A DNA stretch of 64,000 bases from Pedobacter foliorum (GTDB lineage: Bacteria > Bacteroidota > Bacteroidia > Sphingobacteriales > Sphingobacteriaceae): positions 1-64,000 of the forward strand of contig NZ_JABSNU010000002.1 of assembly GCF_013266735.1 (NCBI RefSeq), written 5' to 3'. The translations under genes were made by a program, and so were the position numbers. Below are positions 15,733 to 24,867 of the stretch, piece by piece (position 1 is the first letter of the stretch; every line of letters starts with the position of its first letter). The notes under the pieces are model-generated. The model did no database searches. It saw nothing but the letters and a program-made list of their open reading frames with translations, and was not told the origin of the DNA.

Positions 15733-18513
15733 ATGAAGCGCTCTCATTTTGGATTATTGTTATTTCTCTTGATTTTTTTGGCATTTGTACCAAAAGATGA
15801 TGATCCCATTGAGAAATTGGTGACCTCTTTGCAGAAATGGTCAGAGACTAATCCTCAGGAAAAGATTTACCTCCACACAGATAAACCCTACTATGCATTG
15901 GGCGATACCATTTGGTTTAAAGCTTACGTAACTGTAGGTAGCAGACATCAGCTTTCGGCCTTAAGCGGTGCTTTGTATGTTGATCTTATTAATGAGAAAG
16001 ATGTTGTTGAAAAGACATTGAAATTGCCATTAACCGCAGGTATGGCGCTGGGTGATTTTACATTGTTTGATACTATGGATGAAGGTAATTATAGAATCAG
16101 AGCCTATACTAAGTGGATGCGAAATGCAGGTGAGGATTATTTTTACGATAGAACCTTTGCTGTAGGAAATGCATGGAGTAATGCTATAATAGCCAAAGTG
16201 GCATATCAGTACAAAATGATAAACGATAAAACTAACATAACTGCTGTTATCAATTATCGTGATCTAAATGGTAAACCTATTTCAGATAAAAAAGTTAGTT
16301 GTCATATTATTACGCAGGGGTATAAATCGGAAGAAAAAAAGGTAAGAACGGATTTAGATGGAAATGTCAAGATTGAGTTGCCAAATGATGAGCAACTGGA
16401 TTTAAAAGGAGGGCAGATACAAACTGTGATTGAAACTGATGATAAACAAAGTGTGAATAGGAATTTCCCAATAAAGGTTGCTCTGTCGCGAAGTGACGTA
16501 CAGTTTTTTCCAGAGAGCGGAAGTTTAGTGAATGGAATATCATCAAAAGTAGCGTTTAAAGTAGTGGGGATGGATGGACTTGGAATCCCAATAAAAGGTA
16601 CTATAACTGATTTGGATAATAATGTTATAGTTGAGTTTGAAAGTCTACATGCAGGAATGGGAGCTTTTACTATAAAACCTGTTTCAGGAAAGGGTTACAA
16701 GGCAAAGATTGCTTATGCCGATGGTTCAGAAAATGTATTGGAGCTTCCTAAAGCTGAAGACAATGGTTATGTATTGGCTGTATATCAGCCGGATCAGGAT
16801 AGTGTGTTGGTAAGGATTAATGCTTCTGCTAAAGAATACAATGCCCTTGAAAATGTTGCACTTATAGCTCAGTCAGGAGGTGAGGTGGTTTTTGCTTCCC
16901 AAGTAAAAATTACTAAAGGGATAACTTCAATCTGGCTTAAAAAGAATGATTTTCCAAGTGGCATTGCTCAATTCACTTTGTTTAACAGTAATGGAGAGCC
17001 GTTAAATGAACGGATCGCTTTTATAAGAAGTAAGGATCGGATGAAGATTTCTATAAAATCAGATAAAGCAAGCTATAAAGTAAGAGAAAAGATGGATCTA
17101 GGGATTGAAGCTAATGATCAATTGGGTAAGCCAGCAATAGGGAGTTTTTCAATATCTGTTATTGATGAAAGTAAGGTGCCTTCTGATGAGATTATGGAGA
17201 ATACAATTTTATCAAATACACTCCTTACTTCTGATTTGAAAGGATATGTAGAAAAGCCCAATTACTATTTTATAAGTGAGGATGAGACGACAAATAAGGC
17301 ACTTGATTATTTGATGCTTACCCAAGGGTATAGGAGGTTTGAATGGAAGGATTTTACAGATGAAAATCCCAAAGTAGCCATATATAAGGCAGAAAGCTTA
17401 GTTAATGGTATTTCTGGTAAAGTAGTAACCTTAGGAAATAAACCTGTTCCTTATGGAAAAGTTACGTTGTTGTCAATAAAGTCAGGAATTATTGCAGATA
17501 CGGTTGCAGATGTAAATGGAAGGTTTGCATTCGACAAATTTGTACTTACGGATAGTTTGAAATTTACTGTTCAGGGTAGAACTCAAAAGAATGGCCGTAA
17601 GGTAGAAGTGATCATTGATCCTCCGGCAATGCATTCGATAAGTAAAAATAGAAATATTGCTGACCTGAACCCAGACATAGCTGAAAGTACCAAAGTATAT
17701 CTGGAAAATAGCCAAAAGCAAAAGATGGCATTAGAGAAGATAGTTAAGTTAAATAAGGTTAATTATTTAAAAGAGGTCAAAATAAGGGCTAATGCAAGTG
17801 ACCGGAGGCCAAAGAAACAGAAAGAATATAATTTAAATCCTGGAGAAAACCGCTACGATCAAATTATTAAAAATGAAGAGTTACAAGCTTGTCTCGACCT
17901 GAGAAATTGTTTGGAAGGCAAGCTAATTGGTGTTGTTTTTCTAAGTCTAATGACAAAGTTTGGTCTGGTTACCGTACCGTTTTCAACAAGAACAGTTACC
18001 AGAAGCTTTGAAACGGCTATGTTGGTAGTTTTAGATGGTTTTGCTATTAGAGTAAGATTTAAAGATGATCCTGAAATATCCAAATTGATGGGGATATTTG
18101 ATCAACGAGATCCGAATCCACTGGATATTGCAAGTATCGAAGTTTTAAGAAGCCCTAGTTTAACTGCTGTTTATGGCGTTGAGGGAGTAAATGGAGTTAT
18201 TCTTATTAATACAAGATCGGGTGGAACAAGAGGGACTGAGTATAATCCTTCAATCTTTAGTTTTTCGCCTAAAGGTTTCGACAATGCCAGAATCTTTTAT
18301 TCTCCACGGTATGATCATAAGAAGACAATTGTTGAGTTGGCTGACTTGCGCTCTACTATCTATTGGAACCCTGTTTTAAAAATGGATAAAAATGGCAAGG
18401 CGAAGGTTAGCTTTTTTAATGCCGGTGATCCTGGTACTTATAAAGTAGTTATTGAAGGTATAAATGCGGATGGAGAGTTAGGGAGGCAGGTGTATCGATA
18501 TATCGTAGAATAA
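15733..18513 (+). CDS. Array paralogue 1: MG2 / plug-like / macroglobulin-like exported protein
   Basis: 926 aa. N-terminal hydrophobic segment (about 5-19) then AFVPKDDDP: an exported protein, or one anchored by this segment, without a clear cleavage site. Order: MG2 macroglobulin domain around EKIYLHTDKPYYALGDTIWF (44-63); further beta domains with SDVQFFPESGSL (about 255) and LTQGYRRF (about 528); carboxypeptidase-regulatory-like domain (about 559-640); type A plug-like domain with C720-x5-C726 and LEGKLIGVVF, ending in AVYGVEGVNGVILINTR (about 806-822); C-terminal alpha-2-macroglobulin-like segment DLRSTIYWNP (about 871). No thioester motif and no TonB barrel. Function unknown. Bases 15749-15840 are identical to 18549-18640 in paralogue 2. 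Confidence 0.85.
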   Translation: MKRSHFGLLLFLLIFLAFVPKDDDPIEKLVTSLQKWSETNPQEKIYLHTDKPYYALGDTIWFKAYVTVGSRHQLSALSGALYVDLINEKDVVEKTLKLPLTAGMALGDFTLFDTMDEGNYRIRAYTKWMRNAGEDYFYDRTFAVGNAWSNAIIAKVAYQYKMINDKTNITAVINYRDLNGKPISDKKVSCHIITQGYKSEEKKVRTDLDGNVKIELPNDEQLDLKGGQIQTVIETDDKQSVNRNFPIKVALSRSDVQFFPESGSLVNGISSKVAFKVVGMDGLGIPIKGTITDLDNNVIVEFESLHAGMGAFTIKPVSGKGYKAKIAYADGSENVLELPKAEDNGYVLAVYQPDQDSVLVRINASAKEYNALENVALIAQSGGEVVFASQVKITKGITSIWLKKNDFPSGIAQFTLFNSNGEPLNERIAFIRSKDRMKISIKSDKASYKVREKMDLGIEANDQLGKPAIGSFSISVIDESKVPSDEIMENTILSNTLLTSDLKGYVEKPNYYFISEDETTNKALDYLMLTQGYRRFEWKDFTDENPKVAIYKAESLVNGISGKVVTLGNKPVPYGKVTLLSIKSGIIADTVADVNGRFAFDKFVLTDSLKFTVQGRTQKNGRKVEVIIDPPAMHSISKNRNIADLNPDIAESTKVYLENSQKQKMALEKIVKLNKVNYLKEVKIRANASDRRPKKQKEYNLNPGENRYDQIIKNEELQACLDLRNCLEGKLIGVVFLSLMTKFGLVTVPFSTRTVTRSFETAMLVVLDGFAIRVRFKDDPEISKLMGIFDQRDPNPLDIASIEVLRSPSLTAVYGVEGVNGVILINTRSGGTRGTEYNPSIFSFSPKGFDNARIFYSPRYDHKKTIVELADLRSTIYWNPVLKMDKNGKAKVSFFNAGDPGTYKVVIEGINADGELGRQVYRYIVE

Positions 18514-18532
18514 AAATAAGCAAGCAATAGTT

Positions 18533-21259
18533 ATGAGGCGCTCTAAGGTTGGATTATTGTTATTTCTCTTGATTTTTTTGGCATTTGTACCAAAAGATGA
18601 TGATCCCATTGAGAAATTGGTGACCTCTTTGCAGAAATGGACTGAAACCAATCCTCAGGAAAAAGTATATTTGCATACCGATAAGCCTTATTACGCATTA
18701 GGCGATACGGTTTGGTTTAAGGCCTATGTAACCATTGGCAGCAGGCATCAGCTCTCTGCATTAAGTGGCGCTTTGTATGTAGATCTGATCAATGAAAGAG
18801 ATTCGATACAACAAACTTTGAAACTTCCGGTTACGGCAGGAATGGCTATTGGAGATTTTGTTCTAAGTGATACTTTAAATGAGGGTAATTACAGGATAAG
18901 ATCTTATACCCAATGGATGCGCAATGCCGGTGAGGACTACTTCTTCGATCGGACATTTATGGTAGGAACTGCTTTTGGTAATGAGGTGATAATTAAAGCA
19001 GATTATCAGTATAAGACCGTCGACGATAAGCCGGTTGTCACAACAGTACTAAATTATAAGGATGAGGGGGGTAATTCGCTTTCTGATCGGGAGGTGAGGT
19101 ATGAGCTGGTTGTTAACGGAGCTACAATAGTTAGTAAAAGTAAGAAAACTGATGTTAATGGGAATATAAGTATTGATATGCTCAATAATCAGAAATCTAA
19201 TTTGATAGGAGCTTATATTAAAACTACGGTATTGGCCGATAGCAAGATAAATATTACCAAAGTGATTCCTATAAAAGCGGCGCTTTCACAAACTGATGTG
19301 CAGTTTTTTCCTGAAAGTGGCATTCTCGTAAATGGGATATCTTCAAGGGTAGGTTTTAAAGCAGTTGGTGCAGATGGTTCTGGGGTAGCCATTAAGGGTG
19401 TTGTTACTGATAATGAGAATAATGAAGTAGTAAGTTTTGAAAGTGAGCATGCGGGTATGGGGATGTTTAACTTGAAGGCTGAACAAGGGAAATCATACAA
19501 AGCAAAAATTACTTATGCTGATGGTTCAGAAACAAGTTTAGCGCTTCCAAAGGCGGAGCAGGAAGGGTATGTTTTAGCTGTTTATCAAACGTCAAATGAT
19601 AGTTTGCTGGTAAGGATTAATGCTTCCGCCGATCAGGTGAGAGATCAGCAACTTGTTAGCTTGATTGCACAATCAGGAGGGGAGATGATTTATGGCTCCC
19701 GGGTAAAAATAGTTAAACCTTCAACCTCGGTATGGCTACAAAAGAAAGATTTTCCGACAGGAATTGCACAGTTTACACTGTTTAATGGGAGTGGAGAACC
19801 TTTAAATGAGCGGATCGCCTTTTTAAAGAATCCCGACCTGATGCATTTAAAAGTGAGTGTCGTTAAATCTGAATATAAAAGTAAAGAGAAGGTTGAAATA
19901 GAATTGGATGCGAAAGACCGTATGGGTATGCCTTCGGTAGGGAATTTTTCTGTAACAGTAATTGATGAGCAGAAAGTACAATCAGATGAAAATTTGGAAA
20001 GCACCATCTTGTTTAACATCCTCCTGACTTCAGATTTGAAGGGGTATATAGAAAAGCCTAATTATTACTTTTTAAAGGATTCGGAAGAGATAAACAGAGC
20101 TTTGGATAATTTGATGCTAACACAAGGGTATAGAAGGTTTGTTTGGAAAGAATTATTGAATCCTGTGAAGAATAAACCAGTTTATAGAGCAGAACAGTTG
20201 GGCGTAGAGATATCGGGAAGGGTTCTTACTCTAGGCAACAAGCCTGTAGCTAACGGAAAGGTGACCTTGATGTCGTTGACAGCAGGAATAGTACAAGACA
20301 CAACAACCAATGCGGAGGGCAGATTTAAGTTTGTAGGATTAGTACTGAAAGATAGTATAAAGTTTGCAGTGCAGGCAAGAACGGCAAAGAATGGGAAGCA
20401 AATAGAAGTGGTATTGGATACTGTGCCAAAGCAGTTGTTGACTCAGAATAGAAACATTGCTGATGTTAATACAGATATCCCCGCAAGTATTAAAGCATAT
20501 CTCGAAAATAGTAAAAAGCAGGATCAGGCTTTCTCAAAGATGGGTGGTTTAGGTCGTACACAAAGGCTAAAGGAGGTAAATATCAGGGCAAAGAAGCTTC
20601 AAAGTGAAAAGTATACGGCTCAAGGTATGTTTCAAGTACCTGAAGGTCATTCTGATCAAACTTACATTATGGAAGATGGAGATAAATGTGCAACGCTTGG
20701 TATTTGTTTACAAGGGAGATTGTATGGAATTACTTTTACTAATTATCAAAAAGGCTACTGTTCAATTGCTAATTATCCCCACGTTCGTAGTGGGAATATT
20801 TTGAGTCCGGTAAGTGTTTTTCTTGATGGAAGAAAAGTGTCTGATTGTGATGAGTTGAGGGGTATTTTTGAATTAAATGTCGTAGATCCGGCTAGCATAG
20901 GGAAGATTGATGTTGTTAGATTGAGTATGACCTTTGATCAAGGGATATATATAGTAACAAAAAGAGGTTGGGCACAAAGACCAAGATACATTCCTTCTAT
21001 TACCAACATTTCTCCAAAGGGTTTTAATAAGGCCCATCTGTTTTATTCGCCTCGTTATGATCAAGCCAATGCCAATGTAAACTTGCCTGATCTTCGTTCC
21101 ACGATTTATTGGAATCCGACTTTAAAAACAGATGAAGACGGTAAGGTAAAGTTTGATTTCTTTAACGCAGATGGACCTGGTAATTATAAAGTTGTTGTAG
21201 AGGGAATTAATGCTGCGGGTGAATTAGGAAGGTTAGTGTTTAATTACAAAGTAAACTGA
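18533..21259 (+). CDS. Array paralogue 2: MG2 / plug-like / macroglobulin-like exported protein
   Basis: 908 aa, 19 bases after paralogue 1. Same architecture: hydrophobic N-terminus, MG2 (about 43-140), SDVQFFPE-type domain entry (TDVQFFPESG, about 253), regulatory-like domain from ISGRVLTLGNKPV (about 560), plug-like domain with C719-x5-C725 in KCATLGICLQGRLYGITF, and the C-terminal DLRSTIYWNP (about 853). The gene is a mosaic: its first 100 bases match paralogue 1, its MG2 region and C-terminus match paralogue 3, but its plug-like segment is type B (preceded by VPEGHSDQTY), like paralogues 4 and 5 rather than 3. Confidence 0.85.
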   Translation: MRRSKVGLLLFLLIFLAFVPKDDDPIEKLVTSLQKWTETNPQEKVYLHTDKPYYALGDTVWFKAYVTIGSRHQLSALSGALYVDLINERDSIQQTLKLPVTAGMAIGDFVLSDTLNEGNYRIRSYTQWMRNAGEDYFFDRTFMVGTAFGNEVIIKADYQYKTVDDKPVVTTVLNYKDEGGNSLSDREVRYELVVNGATIVSKSKKTDVNGNISIDMLNNQKSNLIGAYIKTTVLADSKINITKVIPIKAALSQTDVQFFPESGILVNGISSRVGFKAVGADGSGVAIKGVVTDNENNEVVSFESEHAGMGMFNLKAEQGKSYKAKITYADGSETSLALPKAEQEGYVLAVYQTSNDSLLVRINASADQVRDQQLVSLIAQSGGEMIYGSRVKIVKPSTSVWLQKKDFPTGIAQFTLFNGSGEPLNERIAFLKNPDLMHLKVSVVKSEYKSKEKVEIELDAKDRMGMPSVGNFSVTVIDEQKVQSDENLESTILFNILLTSDLKGYIEKPNYYFLKDSEEINRALDNLMLTQGYRRFVWKELLNPVKNKPVYRAEQLGVEISGRVLTLGNKPVANGKVTLMSLTAGIVQDTTTNAEGRFKFVGLVLKDSIKFAVQARTAKNGKQIEVVLDTVPKQLLTQNRNIADVNTDIPASIKAYLENSKKQDQAFSKMGGLGRTQRLKEVNIRAKKLQSEKYTAQGMFQVPEGHSDQTYIMEDGDKCATLGICLQGRLYGITFTNYQKGYCSIANYPHVRSGNILSPVSVFLDGRKVSDCDELRGIFELNVVDPASIGKIDVVRLSMTFDQGIYIVTKRGWAQRPRYIPSITNISPKGFNKAHLFYSPRYDQANANVNLPDLRSTIYWNPTLKTDEDGKVKFDFFNADGPGNYKVVVEGINAAGELGRLVFNYKVN

Positions 21260-21265
21260 TTTAAT

Positions 21266-24034
21266 ATGAAACGTTCTCTTTTGCTTCTGTTTTTTCTTCT
21301 TGGTATTCTGGCATTTGTGCCTAAGGATGATGATCCTATTGAAAAACTACTAGGCTCTTTGCAGCATTGGTCGGAAACTAATCCTCAGGAAAAGGTATAT
21401 CTGCATACCGATAAACCCTATTATGCATTAGGCGATACGATTTGGTTTAAGGCCTATGTAACTATCGGTAGTAGGCATCAGCTTTCTGCATTAAGCGGAG
21501 CTTTGTATGTAGATCTGATTAATGAAAGAGATTCAATACAGCAAACATTAAAACTTCCGGTTACGGCAGGAATGGCTATTGGCGATTTTGTGTTAAGTGA
21601 TACTTTAAATGAGGGAAACTATAGGCTAAGATCTTATACTCAATGGATGCGCAATGCCGGTGAGGACTACTTCTTTGATCGGACATTTATGGTTGGAAAT
21701 GCTTTCGATAATGAGGTGATAGCTAAAGTTGATTACCAGTATAAAACAATTGAAAATAAACCGGCAGTGGTGGTTCAGTTAAATTACCGAAACGAAGGAG
21801 GTGAAGTACTTTCAGGTAAGGGAGTAAATTATGAAATTGTTGTGGACAAGGAAGTAATGACAACTGAAAGAGTGAAGACTGATGCTGATGGAAATATAGT
21901 AGTTAGCATCTTTAATGACCCAAAAAAGGATTTAAAAGGTGCTTATCTGCAAACTACAATAAAAATAGATGGAAAGAAAAGTGTTACTAAAACAGTTCCG
22001 ATAAAGGCTGTACTTTCACAGAGTGATGTGCAGTTTTTTCCTGAAAGTGGTAGCCTTGTTAATGGAATAACTTCGAGGGTTGGCTTTAAGGCTGTAGGTG
22101 TTGATGGATTAGGATTGCCGATTAAAGGTGTTGTGAAGGATAGTGAGAATAAGGAAGTGGTCAGTTTTGAGAGTTTTCATGTTGGTATGGGAATGTTTAA
22201 TTTAAAGCCGGAGTCTGGTAAAAGCTATCATGCAGTTATTACTTATCCCGATGGATCAGAGATGAAATTAGATCTGCCAAAGGCTATAAATCAAGGGTAT
22301 GTACTTGCGGTTTATCAAACCTTAAATGATAGTTTATTGGTTAGGATTAATGCTTCAGCAGATCAGGTTAAAGCCCAGGAATTTATTAGTCTCATTGCAC
22401 AATCAGGAGGCGAAGTGATTTATGGATCACAAGTGAAGGTAATTAAATCCTCAACCTCTGTCTGGCTACAAAAGAAAGATTTTCCGACAGGAATTGCCCA
22501 GTTCACTCTTTTTAATGGCAGTGGAGAGCCCTTAAATGAAAGAATTGTGTTTGTAAAGAATCCGGATCTGATGGAGCTTAAATTAAATACAGTAAAGGAT
22601 AATTACACTGCCAAAGGAAAGGTAGAAATGGAATTGGAAGCTTTGGATTCTAAAAGAAATCCCGTTATTGGTAATTTCTCTCTAAGCGTGATTAATGAAA
22701 CGAAAGTGCCATACGATGAGGCGTTTGAGAATACATTGCTTTCAAATACGCTGCTTAATTCTGATTTAAAGGGCTATATAGAGAAGCCTGGTTATTATTT
22801 TGCAAAGGAAACAGAAAATGCAAATCAAGCTCTTGATAATCTGATGTTGACACAGGGATACAGAAGGTTTGTCTGGAGCAATCTTGTAAAAGAAAATAAG
22901 AATCCCCTTACTTATAAAGCTGAACAGCTTACTTCAGAAATCTCCGGCAAGGTGCTGAGTTTAGGTGGTAAACCTATTGTTAAAGGAAAGGTGACTTTAT
23001 TATCCTTGCGCGCCGGAATTGTAAGAGATACAATTACTGATGAATCAGGTCGGTTTAACTTTGATCAGCTCGTACTTACTGACAGTATAAAATTAGCTGT
23101 GCAAGCAAGAAGAGCAAAGAATGGTAAGAATGTAGAAGTAATATTGGATAGTGTTGCAATACAAAAGCTAACTAAAAATAAGAATACGGCCAATATCAAT
23201 GCCAATATTTGGGGCAGTATTAAAGAATATCTGAATAACAGTAAAAAACAAGATGAAGCTTTGGCGAATGTGGGTGGATTAAGTAGAACTCAAAGGTTAA
23301 AAGAAGTTAATATTCAAGCTAAAAAAATAAAACCAATAGTTAGAGTGCATAACTTAAATGGGCCAGATCATTATGATCAAATTATCAAAGCAGAAGAACT
23401 TAAAGCATGTGCAACTTTAGCAGGATGCCTGGAGGGAAGATTAACTAATATTATTCTTAGAAAGGTTTCAATTTCGGAAATGTGTCCTCCGGTTACCTGC
23501 GCATTTTCGGGGAGAACTTCAGTCGCTGAATATAATAAAGAGTCTGCAATGTTAATTGTTCTTGATGGAATTCAGTATAGTCCTAGTGATGGGAATTGTA
23601 ACGTAATAGGTGGGATTTTTGATTTTGGAGATCCGTCGCCTGCTGATATAGAAAGTATAGAGGTTTTAAGAACTCCAGGGTTAACTAATATTTATGGAAA
23701 CAAAGGAATGAATGGAGTGATATTGATCAATACTAGACGAGGTGGGAGTGGTAATGAAAGATATACTCCTTCGATAGCCAATATTTCTCCAAAGGGTTTT
23801 AATAAAGCCCGTCTGTTTTATTCGCCTCGTTATGATCAACAGAATGCTAATATGAAATTGCCTGATCTTCGTTCCACCATTTATTGGAATCCAATTTTGA
23901 GAACTGGTGAAAATGGTAAGGTGAAGTTTGATTTCTTTAATGCGGATGGATCTGGGGTATATAAGGTTGTTGTTGAGGGTATTAATGCTGCTGGGGAATT
24001 AGGTAGGTTAGTTTATAGATATAGAATTGATTAG
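21266..24034 (+). CDS. Array paralogue 3: MG2 / plug-like / macroglobulin-like exported protein
   Basis: 922 aa, six bases after paralogue 2. N-terminal hydrophobic segment LLLLFFLLGILAFVP, then MG2 nearly identical in protein to paralogue 2 across VYLHTDKPYYALGDT to MRNAGEDYFFDRTFMVG. Its plug-like domain is type A (HYDQIIKAEELKACATLAGC, C715-x5-C721) and ends in NIYGNKGMNGVILINTRRGG, close to a genuine SusC plug ending. Two more cysteines lie in MCPPVTC, absent from paralogue 1. C-terminal DLRSTIYWNP segment conserved. Function unknown. Confidence 0.85.
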   Translation: MKRSLLLLFFLLGILAFVPKDDDPIEKLLGSLQHWSETNPQEKVYLHTDKPYYALGDTIWFKAYVTIGSRHQLSALSGALYVDLINERDSIQQTLKLPVTAGMAIGDFVLSDTLNEGNYRLRSYTQWMRNAGEDYFFDRTFMVGNAFDNEVIAKVDYQYKTIENKPAVVVQLNYRNEGGEVLSGKGVNYEIVVDKEVMTTERVKTDADGNIVVSIFNDPKKDLKGAYLQTTIKIDGKKSVTKTVPIKAVLSQSDVQFFPESGSLVNGITSRVGFKAVGVDGLGLPIKGVVKDSENKEVVSFESFHVGMGMFNLKPESGKSYHAVITYPDGSEMKLDLPKAINQGYVLAVYQTLNDSLLVRINASADQVKAQEFISLIAQSGGEVIYGSQVKVIKSSTSVWLQKKDFPTGIAQFTLFNGSGEPLNERIVFVKNPDLMELKLNTVKDNYTAKGKVEMELEALDSKRNPVIGNFSLSVINETKVPYDEAFENTLLSNTLLNSDLKGYIEKPGYYFAKETENANQALDNLMLTQGYRRFVWSNLVKENKNPLTYKAEQLTSEISGKVLSLGGKPIVKGKVTLLSLRAGIVRDTITDESGRFNFDQLVLTDSIKLAVQARRAKNGKNVEVILDSVAIQKLTKNKNTANINANIWGSIKEYLNNSKKQDEALANVGGLSRTQRLKEVNIQAKKIKPIVRVHNLNGPDHYDQIIKAEELKACATLAGCLEGRLTNIILRKVSISEMCPPVTCAFSGRTSVAEYNKESAMLIVLDGIQYSPSDGNCNVIGGIFDFGDPSPADIESIEVLRTPGLTNIYGNKGMNGVILINTRRGGSGNERYTPSIANISPKGFNKARLFYSPRYDQQNANMKLPDLRSTIYWNPILRTGENGKVKFDFFNADGSGVYKVVVEGINAAGELGRLVYRYRID

Positions 24035-24055
24035 TTTAATGGAAAAAAAGAACAA

Positions 24056-24862
24056 ATGAAAGTTATCATTCTGGTTTTATTTTTATTGACATTTCCGCTC
24101 TTTAATTGTCTAGCCCAGTTCCCTTTTTATGGAGATCTGCAAAAGCCTAAAGGGAAAGTGAAGTCATTTACTGAGACTTGCTATGAGACTACCGGGGGTA
24201 TAAATACTTTGGTTCAAAAAAGAAGTTATGCTTATGACTTAAATGAGAAACTGATTGAACAAAAGATATATGATACCATAGATAGTAACTCCATAGAACA
24301 GACCATAAGTTATGTATATGAGAATAAGGAACTCTTAGAAGAACAAGGTGATGGTGAACATGGTTACAGGATTAAATATATGTACTATGATAATGGAAAT
24401 ATGATGGCGAAAAAATATATTTCTGATGCTGTGAAAAACTTGGAACGCTATGAGTATGACAATAAAAATAATAGGAGCTTACGCGTTTGTTATGATGGAT
24501 ATGGAGAATTAAAGCTTAAGGAGGTATATAGGTATGATAACTCAAATAACCTCATATTAAAGCAGTGGAATGATTATGATACTACTTTAAATAGCGGAAG
24601 TATTGCCTATTCAATTGAATCAACATTACTGTGTAGTGGGGAACGGGCTTATGCTCCAAATGGACATTTAAAATACTCAATTACTTATGAATACGATGAC
24701 AAGAATAATATGGCTCAGGAGATTAGATATACCGGAGGAGGCTATGTTGACTGGAGAAGGAAATATTCATACGAGTATGATGTGAAGGGTAATTGGCTTA
24801 CCCTTAATAACAAAAATAAAGCAAGTACTTATTTAACCAAAAGAGATATTAACTATTATTAA
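24056..24862 (+). CDS. Small secreted protein with YD-type repeats, embedded in the array
   Basis: 268 aa. Signal peptide ending near NCLAQF. The mature protein has repeated beta-hairpin-like units rich in Tyr-Asp, such as SYAYDLNEKLIEQKIYD, RYEYDNKNNRSLRVCYD, VYRYDNSNNLILKQW, TYEYDDKNNMAQEIRY and SYEYDVKGNWLTL, resembling the YD repeats of RHS-type proteins but without an RHS core or toxin domain. It lies between paralogues 3 and 4 with gaps of 21 and 5 bases, so it belongs to the same transcription unit. Role unknown. Confidence 0.7.
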   Translation: MKVIILVLFLLTFPLFNCLAQFPFYGDLQKPKGKVKSFTETCYETTGGINTLVQKRSYAYDLNEKLIEQKIYDTIDSNSIEQTISYVYENKELLEEQGDGEHGYRIKYMYYDNGNMMAKKYISDAVKNLERYEYDNKNNRSLRVCYDGYGELKLKEVYRYDNSNNLILKQWNDYDTTLNSGSIAYSIESTLLCSGERAYAPNGHLKYSITYEYDDKNNMAQEIRYTGGGYVDWRRKYSYEYDVKGNWLTLNNKNKASTYLTKRDINYY

Positions 24863-24867
24863 ATATT

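Noticed and set aside
24056..24862. RHS toxin or polymorphic toxin
   Set aside because: It has only short YD-like hairpins and no RHS core, cleavage motif, toxin domain or immunity gene.
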